64,000 bases of DNA from Akebia trifoliata (taxonomy: Eukaryota > Streptophyta > Magnoliopsida > Ranunculales > Lardizabalaceae): the NCBI GenBank assembly GCA_017979445.1, contig CM030716.1:13553611-13617610 (forward strand), in the 5' to 3' direction. Shown here piece after piece: positions 24,301-37,900 of the stretch (within the stretch, counting starts at the first letter, position 1; the number at the start of each line of letters is the position of its first letter). The position numbers and the translations under genes were made by a program. The notes under the pieces are model-generated. The model was not told the origin of the DNA and did not search any database. It was given only the letters and a program-made list of their open reading frames with translations.

Positions 24301-27300
24301 AATGTCATCAGACAGATTGGCGATTGACAGTAATGATTATCCCACTAGGTTAGGGACTCTGACAGAACAGATCCTAGCTAACATGCTGGAATCTGGACTG
24401 AAAGTGGGTATGTCAGTCAGAAATGAAGGTAAAATGTCTCAATTATTGGTAAATGTAGCGTTGAAAACTAGTAAGGGCGTTGAGTTTTGTATGTAGAAGG
24501 TGGTGGGGTAGTGGCCGTTGTCGGGGAAGGTTTCCTCAGATAGTGGGGGTGTGGGGATAATGCCAAGAGATCGCTTTCAGTATGAATTCTCAAGCTTAAA
24601 GATTTTGAGAAATCTAGTGGACTGCGACAATACGGTCAAGGAGAGGAATAAAAGACTGAAGAAGGAAATAATTCAACTGAAGAGATCTGTAGAGGATTTT
24701 CCGTTGACAGTCACAAAAGGGAAGAGGGCCGAAAGGCACTAAGCTGGTTTAAATGTCAATTAGAATTTTCTCTTGGAATGTAAGGTGGTTGAATGCGGCC
24801 ACGAAAAGAGCAGCAATCAAAGTCATTCTTTATAAACACAAGCCTCACATTGTGGTCTTACAAGAATCTAAGCTTGATAAAGTGGACTGTAGAGTGATTC
24901 GGGAGATTTGGGGGATTCAGTCAGTTGGGTGGTGTGTGCTTCCCTCATAGGGGGCTTCGGGTGGTATCATTTTATTGTGGAACAGGAAGCAAGTGGTGGT
25001 GGGATATGAGCTTATCGAGGCCTTTTCGGTGTCATTCTTATGCAGGTGGATTGGAGAGGATTTTACTTGGGTATTTTCAAGGATTTATGGGCTGACGCTA
25101 GAGAGAGCGGATTCAGTTATGAGAAGAATTAGATGATATCAAGGGGTGCTGGGGTAAACCATGGGTGTTGGGGGGTGACTTTAATGTTATCTGATTTTTG
25201 TTCGAAAATAGTGAGGTCGAGAATTATCCCAAAAATGCGCAAGTTTTCGAAATTTGTTGAGCGGAACGAGTTGATTGACCTTCCGCTTTGCAAGGGAAGG
25301 TTTACTTGGTCCTATAATCAGGAGATTCCGAATCTTATCAAATTAGACCGCTTTCTAGTTTCGCTAGATTGGGAAGAACACTTTGGTAGGATTATTCAGG
25401 AAAAGTGGTTGAACCCTGCGTCTAATCATTCTCCCATCTCTTTGGTGGCCGAAATGTCGAGGAATCGGCCTACGCCCTTTAGATTTGAAAATATGTGGCT
25501 AGAGCACCAAGGTTTTGCGGAGATGATTCAAACTTGGTGAAATGAGCTCTTGTTTGAAGGTAGGCCAAGGATAGTGTTGAGGCTAAAACTGAAGGCTATC
25601 AAGGAGAAGTTGAAGATATGGAATAAGGATTCCTTTAGTTCGGTGAAAGAAAGGAAAAGCACCGCGTTATTGAAGTTGCAAAAGCTTGAGAGTAAAGAGG
25701 AAAGAGGGGGTCTGGGAGTTGAAAAGAGATCAAGATATGCGAATCTTAAAGTTGAGTTTCAAAGATTATCTGTAATGGAGGAAATTTGTTGGAAACAGAA
25801 GTCGAGAATTCGTTGGCTTAAGGAGGGAGATAGAAACACATCATTTTTTCACCGTATGGCAAATTTTAATAATAGGGTAAATTTCATTTCGAAGCTTAAA
25901 ATCAATGACTCATGGAAGGTCGATGCGGAGGAGATGTGTGATGGAGTAGTACAATTCTACAATAATCTGTATATGGAGGAGCATGTGGCCAGGCCCACGT
26001 TAGATTCCTTACATTTCGATAGCATCTCCTTAGAACAACAAAGTTGGCTTGAAAGACCTTTTGAGGCAGAAGAAGTGTGGGGAGTGGTGAGTGGTTTGGC
26101 CAGTGATAAGGCCCCGGGACTAGATGGGTTCTCCTTAGGTTTCTTCAAAGTTTGTTGGGGGACTGTGAGAGATCATCTAATGGAAACTATCAAGGATTTC
26201 TACAGAGAAGGATTTCTAGACTTGGGATCAAATTGTACCTTCCTGGCTTTGATTCCTAAAGTGTCGGGTACGGAAGACATCACGGACCTTAGACCTATCA
26301 GCTTGGTGAGTTCAGTTTATAATATCTAAGGTCTTAGCCTCAAGGTTTAAAACTGTGTTAAGCAATATTATTGGCCCAGCCCAAGGGACTTTTGTAACAG
26401 GGAGACAAATTCTGAATGGGGTTCTTATAGCGAATGAATGTATCGACTCGCGTAGAAAAACGAATATTCCGAGGCTGCAAAGTTGATTTAGAAAAAGCCT
26501 ATGATCATGTGAACCAGAATCTGGTGAAGTATCTTTTGAGGAGGATGGGGTTCGGGGAGAGGTGGGTTCAATGGGTCATGAAATGCATTTCCACTTCTAC
26601 GTCTTTTATCTTGATTAATGGATCTCCAACTGGGTATTTTAGAAGTTCTAGGGGGATCCACCAAGGAGATCCATTGTCACCTTTTTGTTTGTGATAGTCA
26701 TGGAGGCCTTGGGAAGGATGTTGTCTAAGGCGGTGATTGAGGGGGAGCTCACAGGTTTTACCACTGGTGTGGGTGGCCATAAGATCTCACATCTTCAGTT
26801 TGCAGATGACACATTAATTTTTTTGGAGTATTCACCGAGACAATTGAGTTTTTTAAGCGGCACTCTTGGGTGTTTTGAGGCGATATTTGGTATTCCAGTG
26901 AATCTTCGTAAAAGCAAGCTGTTTGCGGTAGGCGTAGAAGAAGGGTTAAAGGTAGCGACAGCTTTAATTGGTTTTCAGATGAGGGCTCTTCCATCCACGT
27001 ATTTGGGACAACCTTTAGGAATGGGATACACAAGTAAAGACATCTGAGAGCCGGTGATTGAAAGGATGAGAAAGATATTAAATACTTGGAAAGCTAAGTT
27101 ATTATCTAATGGAGGGAACATTACATTCATTAAAAATTCTCTAACTAGTATCCCGCTTTTCTCATTGCAAAGGAGTGTGGAAGCGCAATTACAAAGAATC
27201 TATCGTGAGTTTTTGTGGCACGATAAAGACGACTTGAGAAAACATCATTGGGTGAGCTGGAGTAAGTTATGTTTGCCTAAGAAGAATGGGGGTTTCGATT

Positions 27301-30300
27301 TTCGTAATTTTAGATCTATGAATTCGACTTTGTTGGAGAAAGGGCTTTGGAGGTTTGGGGAGGAGGGGGAAAGTCTTTGAAGGAAAGTAATAGAGGACAA
27401 ATATGGGGTGAAAGGGAATGAATGGGAGAGTGGTCCGGCGAGAAGCGTGATGGGGTGTGGAGTGTGGAAGGGTATTCTTAAAAGACTTCCTCTTTTTAAG
27501 AGAAGAGTGAAATTTAAGGTTGGGAGTAGGACTAAGGTGAGATTTTGGGAGGATTGGTGGTATGGGAATGGTCCCCTTAGAGACTTGTTCCCATACCTTT
27601 TTTATTTGTCTTTGAAAAAGAATCAAGTTATCTCGGTTTCTAAGACTTTTGAAAATGGCATGATAAACTGGGATTTTGGGTTTAGAAAGATATTTAACAA
27701 CTAGGAGGTGAATATGCTAGGGAGGTTAATTGTTGTGGTGGAGAACAACTATAGGCAAAACTCGTCGGAAGACAAGAGATTACGGGAAGGTACTAAGGAT
27801 GGAAGGTTCACAGTCAAATCATTGTACGAGGGTATTGCCCCAAGGAGCGCAACCACTTTCCCTCAATCTTTGGTCTGAGGTGGTAAGATACCTCCTAAGA
27901 TATCTTTTTTCCTTTGGCTGCCAACATTAGGGAGACTCACAACATTGGATCAGTTAATCAAAAGAAGGTTTATTTCTCCTAATCAGTGTTGTATGTGCGG
28001 GTCTCAGGCGGAAAAAGTGGATCATCTTTTCATTCATTGCCGGGTGGCTCATCATATTTGGTCGCACTTCTTGTCTTTATTTGGGTTAGTAGGCTGTTTT
28101 CCTCTCTCTATCAAGTCAATTTTGGAAGCTTGGATGTCTTGGGGAGGTTCATTTTTGTTATTGAAGTGGATTCTTTGGTTCTTGGCTCCTTTTGCAATCT
28201 GTTGGGGTATTTGGAAAGAACGTAACCGGTGCATTTTTTAAGAGAAAATTTCCACGCTGGAAGGTCTTGTTCTTTCTATTTTGGAGTTTATGTTCTCTTT
28301 GTGCAAACTTTATAAGGAATTCAAAGGGATTTTCTTTAAAGATTTTTTCATGTAATAGGATAGGATGTGATCTTTGTCGTGAGAGCTTCTTGTTGGGAGT
28401 ACGTCGGTGTTCTTTGTAGTGTCGTGTCTTTTATTTGGTTTTTCTCTTTGTATTGGGTGGGTTTTTTCAACCCCCCTCGTTTCTTTTTCTCAATAAATTT
28501 ATCTTTATCGATAAAAAAAAAAAAAGATATCGAAGAACAAAGAGTATGAGAATCAACATCAAGAGGTCGGACTAGACACCGCCGTTGATGTCAACTTATT
28601 CTTTTTGATGGGTTATTGCCGATAGTAAAAATTCATGGCTTTTTTTAATCTTTGTGCAAGTATTATGAAGAAAATTTTGATGTGAAAATGTTAATTCCTA
28701 TTATAAATGGTGAGCACAAACTTTTAGTCAGGGCTCAAGAAGCGATAAATAATTTAATAATTGGGTTGTAATAAGTAAAAGTTGGGGTGCTAATACAATT
28801 TTTCTAATTTAAATAAGTCAGGTAATTCTCCCGAAGAAAAATAAATTGGCCCTCTTGTTTTGCATGCATCCATGCACATAAAGAGTGAAGGATTCATCAA
28901 GTTCAGGAGCAACTTACATACCTAAGTTACTGAAAAGGACTTAAAGCTATTATTTTCATGTATACAGTTTGAGGAAAGAAGTGAGGATTATACCTGTGTA
29001 AGGCCACAAGGCTCAAATATCGATGGGATAATGAACATGTCAGAGGCTGCATATATTGTGTGAGAGAGAGCTTCATCATACTTCAATATCAACCGAACGT
29101 GAGGGTGAGTTTGGAAATGTTTTGCAATACCCTCAAACTCCCTCTACAGAAGAATGGAATTTCCCAATAACAGTTAAAAAGAGGATTCCAATGGCTACAG
29201 AAAGTAGGCTTGAACATTTGATCACAAAGAAACCAGTGAACAAGTGATTATAAAAATAAATAACAGACTGGGAAAAAGGGTCGATGCATTTGACAGATTT
29301 ACTTCTACATTTTGATGTATTATAAGTATTCTAGCACTTCATATAAGGATGCACATATAGTTGTCCATATTCCAATTATTCATCTATTCGAACATGTTTA
29401 AAATAAAAATATAATAATGCATAGATGTAGTACTTCTTAATTTATTCTTTTAAGTAAGTATTTTAACCATTAAGGTGTAGATAGTCAATGTGAAATTATT
29501 ATTCTCATTTCCATGTAGAATATAATTCTTATTTATTTGCAAGCTCTCAAATACTTGCACCAATGCGTAGAAGAACATTGTTAGATCACTTCAAACTCTC
29601 TATATGGACATTTATTGTATTTTGATGACTTATGAGTGTGTTCTAATATTTTTTTAATCATTTCCAACTGTTTCAATGAAAATTTTCTAAATATTTCTAA
29701 CATTTCTACAACATATCTATCATTTCAATGAAATCACCTCTTATCTGTTTGTGTTCCAAAATAAAGAAATTGATTGTTTATCCAAGACTATAATGTTCGA
29801 AGGATTCCTCCAACCAGAAAAAAAATCTATAATTGTATTAGTTTTCACATTTCCAGAAAATATTTCCATTTCAAGATTTACCTGAGAGAGGGTTTGGTCA
29901 ATAACCATTTTTTTCTTTACTTCATGTTTGACAATCCAACCACATGGTGAATTGTCAATACTATGGAGACCAACCTCATAAATACTATGCGATCAAATTG
30001 TTACTTCATGCCAACTTTCATATGATTAGTGAACTCGGAATGGACTCATTTGTAGTGTTGATTATCCACATAGTGGATACAATGCATTGTATGGCAAGAT
30101 TGTCCCTTATGATATCTATGTGGCCTCACCGTTGGACGTAAAAAATGGGTGTTGATTTAACCTAAAATATGTGTGCTTAAACCAAGAGGAGTCAATCGAC
30201 CTTATCGTGCCTTAATGGGACAATTCTTAATTAGACTTAAAAACCGAACCCAAGCCCCAACCTTAGATAAAAACTTCATGTCCAAGTTCAACCTACCTAC

Positions 30301-33300
30301 ATTTGGGCCAATTCGTGGGCTGTGTCAAACCGAGTCATTTCTGATTTTACGTTGTTTTCCCTTTATTTATCTTATGCATTTCAATGTATGAGAGAGAGAG
30401 AGAGTTTTGTGGAGGTCATATTAGTCACACCATATGAAAGGTACACATGTCACAAGAATAGAAACCAAGACCCCACTTAGAAAGACTTTTTTGAACCCAT
30501 GGGCCGAAAGTAAGTAACCAAAATCTAACATCCTAAATCCTACGGGCAAAGCTAGAATTAGTTACACCTCCCCCCCTTCTTTCATAGAGCACAGTGTCAA
30601 CCAAGAACGTCTAGAAAAAAGAGTGTAAGGAGTACTAAGTAAATAAGAATAAAAAAACAAACCGAGATCAGACTGGAAAAAACCCATCCTGTATAAACAC
30701 ATAAACCGAGCTTAGGTCACAAGCCCCAAATTCACAAGTAACTAGGTATGCAGTACACAAACAAAACCCGAGATAACACCTAAGATCTAGCATATCTAAA
30801 ATAAAGTTCAAGAAAGATTTGAATCCAACTGATGAGACGCCGTGAGTCAGAGATATTTTACTTCGCATTTAATAAACCTACAACACTTATACATCAAGAT
30901 CACATCCTATTGACTAGTGATGGCTCATCTCCCAAAGCACTCAAATATGCCCCAAGTAGAGTAACTTGTCTATCACTTGGATCAGTCGTGTGGTGACACC
31001 TGCCCCAAAGTATTCATCTATATAAACCAAGTCATCAAACAAGACAGGGGGTGGGAGAAAGTTGCATAACCAATGGGCTAAAAAAAGAAAGAAAGTCCTA
31101 CAAAGAAAAAAGACCTCTACAAGTTTATTATTCATTATCTTTTCCATTATCTCTATTATCTGTGTACTAACAAGATTGCCGGAGAAATGTTGGCAGGTGC
31201 CACACTGGGTCCCCATCCATCAACCTTCTTGCCATCCACCATTCAAGAAGCCAAAGGAAGTAATAGAGAAGCCCCCAACTAGTAGCTACAAAGGAGAGAA
31301 AATCGAAACAGCAAGGTTGAGCTCAATAGAAGACTGGTCCTATCAAACCACCATCAATAATAGAGGAAGATCAACTCATGGAACAAAAGGGGAGAATCAA
31401 GTCAGCAAAAGGTGAAAAGGGATCAATAGACTGAGGAGGCATAAGAACGGGATTTAAAGCCAAGTCTTCCGACATAAGGAGCCATCTGACCCAACACTGA
31501 TCAAGGGAGAAAACCAAGAAGAAGAAGAAGGAGAAGGACAATGTTCAATGTCAAGTCCCCTGATAGAAGGAGATGTTTGACATAGAACCATCAAAGAAGG
31601 GGAACCCAACCAACCAACAGAAGGGAACCCCCGGCAACTCCAATAGCAAGCCGGAAGAGAATCAAGACACAACCTGAGAAAGACCGAGGAATAAGAGCTG
31701 AAGTTGAAGCCATCAGCCATCAGCCAGAGAGATCGGTCAAAGCGTCAAATCACGAGGGAACCGAAGTGAACGGAAATTATTAACCCGAGGTGTAGAAGGC
31801 CAAAGGACTTTCAGACAGACTCGAGACTGACAAGAGAAAGTTTCAGACTGAGGAAGCCACTACAAATCAACCAAGGTCAGACCAACCAAGAAGACATCAA
31901 AGGAACAGAAGAGAACTAAAGTTTATCCTCGAGAAGAAAAGATGGAAGATCAAGACCGAGCTCAAACATCAAAGATTGACACACATCTCGAGGAGTGGAT
32001 AACCTAAAAACTTCTCCACAAGTTCTTTAAGAACTTTTTGTATGAGAGTGAACCACCAGAAGGGTAAAAATAGAAATTAGCATTAATTTTTTATGAAGGA
32101 ATCGTTACATTATAAATATGTTTTCCAAAAAAAAAAATATATGTAGCAATTAAAATGGGTCGTATGGATAAAATGGGTGAAAATAACACCCCCTAAAACA
32201 AAAGCATTTATTGTGAGCTTAGGTAGGAATTCTAATGGGATGGAGATTGCAAAGAAAATAAAAGAGAAAGAATCCATATAAATAAGCTGAGCCACGCTAC
32301 ACAAAGGGCTTACGCCCCTAGCCAAGCCCAACCCGGACTTATTAATAAACAAGCCTAGCCCAACATGGCTCAGGTTTCAGGCCAACACAACCCATTGACA
32401 CTATTTAAACCCTAGTTGCAGGAACCTTCTACATTAGACCTGCATCTTCGTCTCCCACTCCCAACTTCCTAGAAATGATTCTAACTTGTCTGAAACAATT
32501 ACTTCCCCACTTCTGCATGTACACCCACTCCCGCTTTGAATAACTATGTTTCATACTTGAAATGTACTGAAAGATATTCTGTTTGCATAAATTTATTTCT
32601 TTCTTCCTTTTTGCTTTCTGAGATGATTTTTACTGTCCAGTTGGATTTAATCAGCCAAATCAAAATCAAAATAAAACTACAAAATGAATTTGGATCACTT
32701 TTATAAAGGCATTTAACATGAAATTTTTTGTACAATTGATATCCTTAAAGGAAAGCATGCATAATCAGATCTTTGGATAGAGAGAACCTTACTTGAATAT
32801 GTTCCACTGGGCTTGAACCCAAAAGTACAAACTGCCCTCCTAGCTCCAGTGTTCGATATATTGCATGCCTAATAAGGTGTACACCCTTCTGCGGCACCAG
32901 TCTTGTTATGCAACCAATCTAGGTTCATAGTGGATTGAAGAATTCATATAAGAACAAGGCTAACAGATTAACATTGACAATGATTCATCAACAGCAAAGC
33001 AGGCATGGAGAATCGTAATGAGAGAGAAAATATTTCTTAACATGATTCAATGTCAAAAATAATTAAAATCCAATCCCAGTACAAGTGAAGCAACCACACG
33101 ATGAATAGAGAACTCAATCAAAAAGCGAGATGCTAGATTTTTCAACTTTCTTTAAAAATGAAAAGGTTATCTTTCATAATTTCTATAGATTTTTTTTAGG
33201 TTTAGAATAAAAGTGATACAATGATATATTGCATTAAAGTAGGCCAAAAAGTGATTTCAGAAAAGAAAATTACCAACGGCTGCGTGGAATCAACAGATGA

Positions 33301-34916
33301 GAGTTTTAAATGCTTTCTTAGAGCCTCTTTATTTTCTTCTTTTCCCTGAAGATCATCTGCATTGTATTGGACTTTTAGAAAAGTATCAGTAGAAGGATCC
33401 CATGCATCAGTATCGATTCCATTAAGAATTCCAACAAATTTTTTGGCATGAGAATTTAATGTTGCATGGAGGCCCTGTCCCAGCTTCAAGACAAAAGAAA
33501 ACGTGATTACAGACCGTGAAACAAGCACAGTTTCAAATTATATTATGCTAAGAGATAATACATATCATTAATTAATTATATAATCAGATGCATAAAAAAA
33601 AAATGCACACACACAAAAAAAAGAACTATCAAACTGAATTAAAATAGTAGACACAGTTCAATGTATGTGTTAGTAGCACAGTTCTCTTCTCTGTTGCAAT
33701 GAGGAATTAGCTACAAGAACCAAAAGCTAGAAAAGAGCTAATTTATATAGACCTAGCTAAGTGGTAGGCACCTTCATTGCTGTCATTTACCCATATGACA
33801 CCATGGCATTTGCAATTTAGTGATTTTGGATCATTATGCCATCACATATAAAAGTATGCAATGGCATGCTACTCCAATGGTCAACGATTTGACTGCTAGA
33901 GCATTAATTTTTTATTTATTTATTTTTTAAATCTATCTTCTTCTATAAATACCCTATTCTCAACCCCCCACTACTACCCAAAATGTACCTCATGGGGACA
34001 TTAACATTCACCACCACATTCACTTTCCAATAATACCCCAATCTATTTTGTCTTTTAGTGAAAAAGACAATGGTATGTTGATAAATTCTTATTTACATAA
34101 TAAATACTTGTCTTTTACATAATAAATGCTAAGGTCATTTTAGTCTGAGGATTTAAATGTCTTGTTTGCACTAATGCTTTGGCAATCAATGCTAACAACA
34201 CTTCTATAAATATGTCCATAAGATTTTTTTATAATTACAACAATGTCATTGCACAAAGACGACAACATAGGCAAGATTATTATTAGAGAGTGAATATAGT
34301 GGAGAATGTCAACGTCCCCATGAGGTCTTGGACATTAGCATTCCCATATATATAGGATCACGTTTGGGGGGCATCTACCATTGACAACTATTTTTACATC
34401 TATCGGATGCCATCCATTTTACAAGATCAAATGGCATCTGGCGGTGTGATAGAAAACATTGAAAAAATGGACAGCATCAAGGTGGTTGTGTAAAAATAGT
34501 TATCAATTTTAGATGTCCCCCAAACATCCTATATATATATAGGGTAGCGTTCAATGGCTAACTTTTTGGCAAAACATTTTTCAAAACATGAGTTAGAAGT
34601 TTTGGAATGGGCTGATCTTTGGTGAGGATGATCTCTACGGTGAGGAGATCATCCTCACCAAAAATCAGCCCATTCCAAAACTTCTAACCCATGTTTACAA
34701 GTTGAAAAATCGTGGACCGTCCATTTTTTGTAAACTATTTTTGATGGGGTTAGAAGTTTTGGAATGGGCTGATTTTTGGTGATGATGATCTCCTCACCGT
34801 AGAGATCATCCTCACCAAAAATCAGCCCATTCCAAAACTTCTAACTCATGTTTTGAAAAATGTTTTGCCAAAAAGTTTGCCTTTGAACGGGACCCATACA
34901 TATATATATATGTATG

Positions 34917-34947
<31 letters not shown>

Positions 34948-37900
34948 TATATATAGGGAAATGTTCAGCAACAAACATTTTGACAAACATTTTGGCAAAA
35001 CATTTTTGAAAATATGGGTTACAGGTTTTGGAATGGGCTGATTTTTGGTGAGGATGATCTCTACAGGGAATAGATCATCATCACCAAAAATCAGCCCATT
35101 CCAAAACTTCTAACCTATCAAAAATGGTTTACAAAAAATGGACGGTCCACGATTTTTCAACCTGTTAACATGGGGCTAGAAGTTTTGGAATGGGCTGATT
35201 TTTGATGAGGATGATCTCCTCACCGTAGAGATCATCCTCACCAAAAATCAGCCCATTCCAAAATCTCTAACCATGTTTTGAAAAATGTTTTGCCAAAATG
35301 TTTGTCAAAATGTTTGTTGCTGAAAGGGACCCATATATATATATATATGTATGTATGGGGGGCGTTCAATGGCCAACTTTTTGGCAAACTTTTTGGCAAA
35401 ACATTTTTCAAAACATGAGTTAGAGGTTTTGGAATGGGCTGATTTTTGGTGAGGATGATCTCTACGGTGAGGAAATCATCATCACCAAAAATCAGCCCAT
35501 TCCAAAACTTCTAACCCCATCAAAAACAGTTTACAAAAAATGGACGGTCCACGATTTTTCAGCTGGTAAACATGGGTTAGAAGTTTTGGAATGGTCTGAT
35601 TTTTGGTGAGGATGATCTAATCATTGTGGAGATCATCCTCACCAAAAATCAGCCCATTCCAAAACCTCTAACCCATGTTTTGAAAAATGTTTTGCCAAAA
35701 AGTTTGCTAAAAAGTTTGCCCTTGAACGCTACCCTGTATGTATATATATATATATATATATATCATTTTAAGTTATTTCTTTTACTCCTCTACTTGCACA
35801 TGCTCTCTTTAAATCTGATTTTTACTACTATTTTTTTTTTTTCAATAGTTTATTCATTTTACCTTGTTTTCATTACTTTTTAATTTTTAATTTTTTTAAA
35901 CACTTTGTGATATGCCTCCATAGATTCTATTGTGCAATTGCATATGTGCACGCACAACATATGCTTGATCACACAATATATATTATGCTATTTGAAAAAA
36001 CTGGGCACTCATTCAAAAGGGTGCCTGAATAAAGAGCCAACCATCTAATGAGTAAAGAGCAGCCCGGCACAACTATGAATGGAAGATGGGAAACTTTGCT
36101 GAACTAGATCAACTGATTGTTTCCTATAGGGGTTTGGAACACACCCCTAAAGGCATAGTAATGCATGGTGAATAAAGTATTCACCCCAGCTGTTTAAGGG
36201 TTAAGGGAAGAGATGACAATCTTGATCATCTAAGATCTTGCATTTCTCGTCATCCCAAAAAAGATCTTGCATTTCTTCAGTGAGGGCAAAACAATGACTG
36301 AGATGGAAGACCTCATTTCTTATAAAATAAATATATTGCTTGGTCCATTATTCCCTCACAGGCATACACTTTGAGCTCCTGCTTTGCTTCTTTGATTAAA
36401 ATGGACAATCGTATGATATCAAAGAAATAGTGAGATGGAAGAAATATTTAACAAATAATGCAAAGGAAGCCATGAAGTACAAACAGAGAAGGAAGATCGT
36501 ATATTTTTGTTGACCTTACTATCAAAAAATTTCTATCCAGGGCCTGTGCCCACTCCTGATCCATTTATCCATTCAAGGGCTTAGATCTTGGCTGATTTCA
36601 CATTTCAATCTGAAAAGCTTTACACTCTTATCTTGACAAATCCATACAGCCTAACAATAAGGCATGTAAACTTTTCATGAGCCCTAACAGGATGACGATA
36701 CACAAATGTTGATAAATAATAAACTTTATGGATCGAAAACAGATCTTACGATCCAATCTTTGATATTGACTCCATTTCACTTGTTACATCTACAGTTATC
36801 TGACAAGTATGTGATGTTATCAAAACAGACACTCACTAGAGATCTCTTATCAAGTCTGATTTATTATCTAAAACACACGTGTATCAATTGGAAAAATGTT
36901 GAAATCTATTGAAGTGTAAACACGTCGTAAAAATTTTCACCTAGATTCTTAAAGTTAAACTATGGATGGAAGTAGACAACTTCTAGAATTTTAACCACAA
37001 GATTATTGAAGTGTCGTCCAAAGATCATGTACTTTCAGCATATCGAAGGACAGTCCTTTTGAGTTGAGTGAATATTCTCCTCCACTCCCTGGTGTGTCAT
37101 ACCCCAATTAAGCCCTGTGACCCTCTTATATTCATAGTTCTCCCTCTCTCCAACAGATCAGTCTTTTGGAGTAGTTGGTTGGTTAACATGGTATCAAAGT
37201 GCTAAGTTCGTATAGGTCACAGGTTCGATTCTTTCTACCCTTACGGGGGAGAGGGGGAGTGTTGAATGTATATTTTCCGCCACTCTCGGGTGTGTCATAC
37301 CCCAGTTGAGCCCCCTGACCCTCTTATATTCATAGTTTCTCCCTCTCTCCAACAGATTGGTCTTTTGGAGTAGTTGGTTGGTTAACATTTTGATCCTTTC
37401 CGAGGGCCAAATGTTGGAAATGGAGTGCCTTTACATAGATGATTATTATTCTATGATTGTATGCATTCATCACAATAGAAAAGACTGTAATGCCATACCA
37501 AAATCCTGGCAACTTGTACAGGCATGTGACGGGAGATGGACAGAAATATAAATTTTGAAACAATGCATTGAGCATGAGAGATTGTCAAGATAACTATTTC
37601 ATTTCTCAACAATCATTTCGACATTGATATAATATGAGATTCATGAGGTATCAAATACCAACAGAAAAAGATACCAGGATGTGAGATACAAGGTATTCTG
37701 ACAAAGATTTTGTGAAAAACTACCCTTTCCCTAAGCACCTCATCAAAAAGCACTTATTTTTATTTTCTACAAAATTTATTAAAATCAGTATTTCATTTTG
37801 TGGAATTTTTAACGAACAATATATTTCCACCAAATGTCTAAAATTGTAGTATATGCATAGCTTACCCATTCAAAATTACTTCAATTAAATCTAGGAAATT

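Larger units (their letters stand above)
21469..28524 (+). mobile_element. Nearly full-length L1-type LINE in SS4 intron 13
   Basis: A perfect 15-bp target duplication, AGATATCGAAGAACA, flanks it (21454-21468 and 28525-28539). Its 3' end is an A-tail at about 28513-28525. The 7.06-kb length, two ORF regions in the order ORF1 then endonuclease, reverse transcriptase and zinc domain, and the tail define a complete element that entered by target-primed reverse transcription. It lies antisense to SS4. The perfect duplication suggests a fairly recent insertion, although both ORFs have stops and frameshifts. Confidence 0.95.

Noticed and set aside
31062..31415. A possible small gene in intron 12.
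   Set aside because: The sequence is purine-rich and low in complexity, resembling retroelement leader; there is no domain.
34853..35883. ORFs with Tyr-Ile repeats.
   Set aside because: They are translations of (TA)n microsatellite between foldback elements.
37189..37240. A tRNA gene or tRNA-derived SINE, because of TGGTATCAAAGTGC followed by GGTTCGATTC (a B-box-like word).
   Set aside because: The segment lies between 127-bp direct repeats with a polypurine tract and a 5-bp duplication. The first word is a primer-binding site of a miniature LTR element, and there is no cloverleaf.
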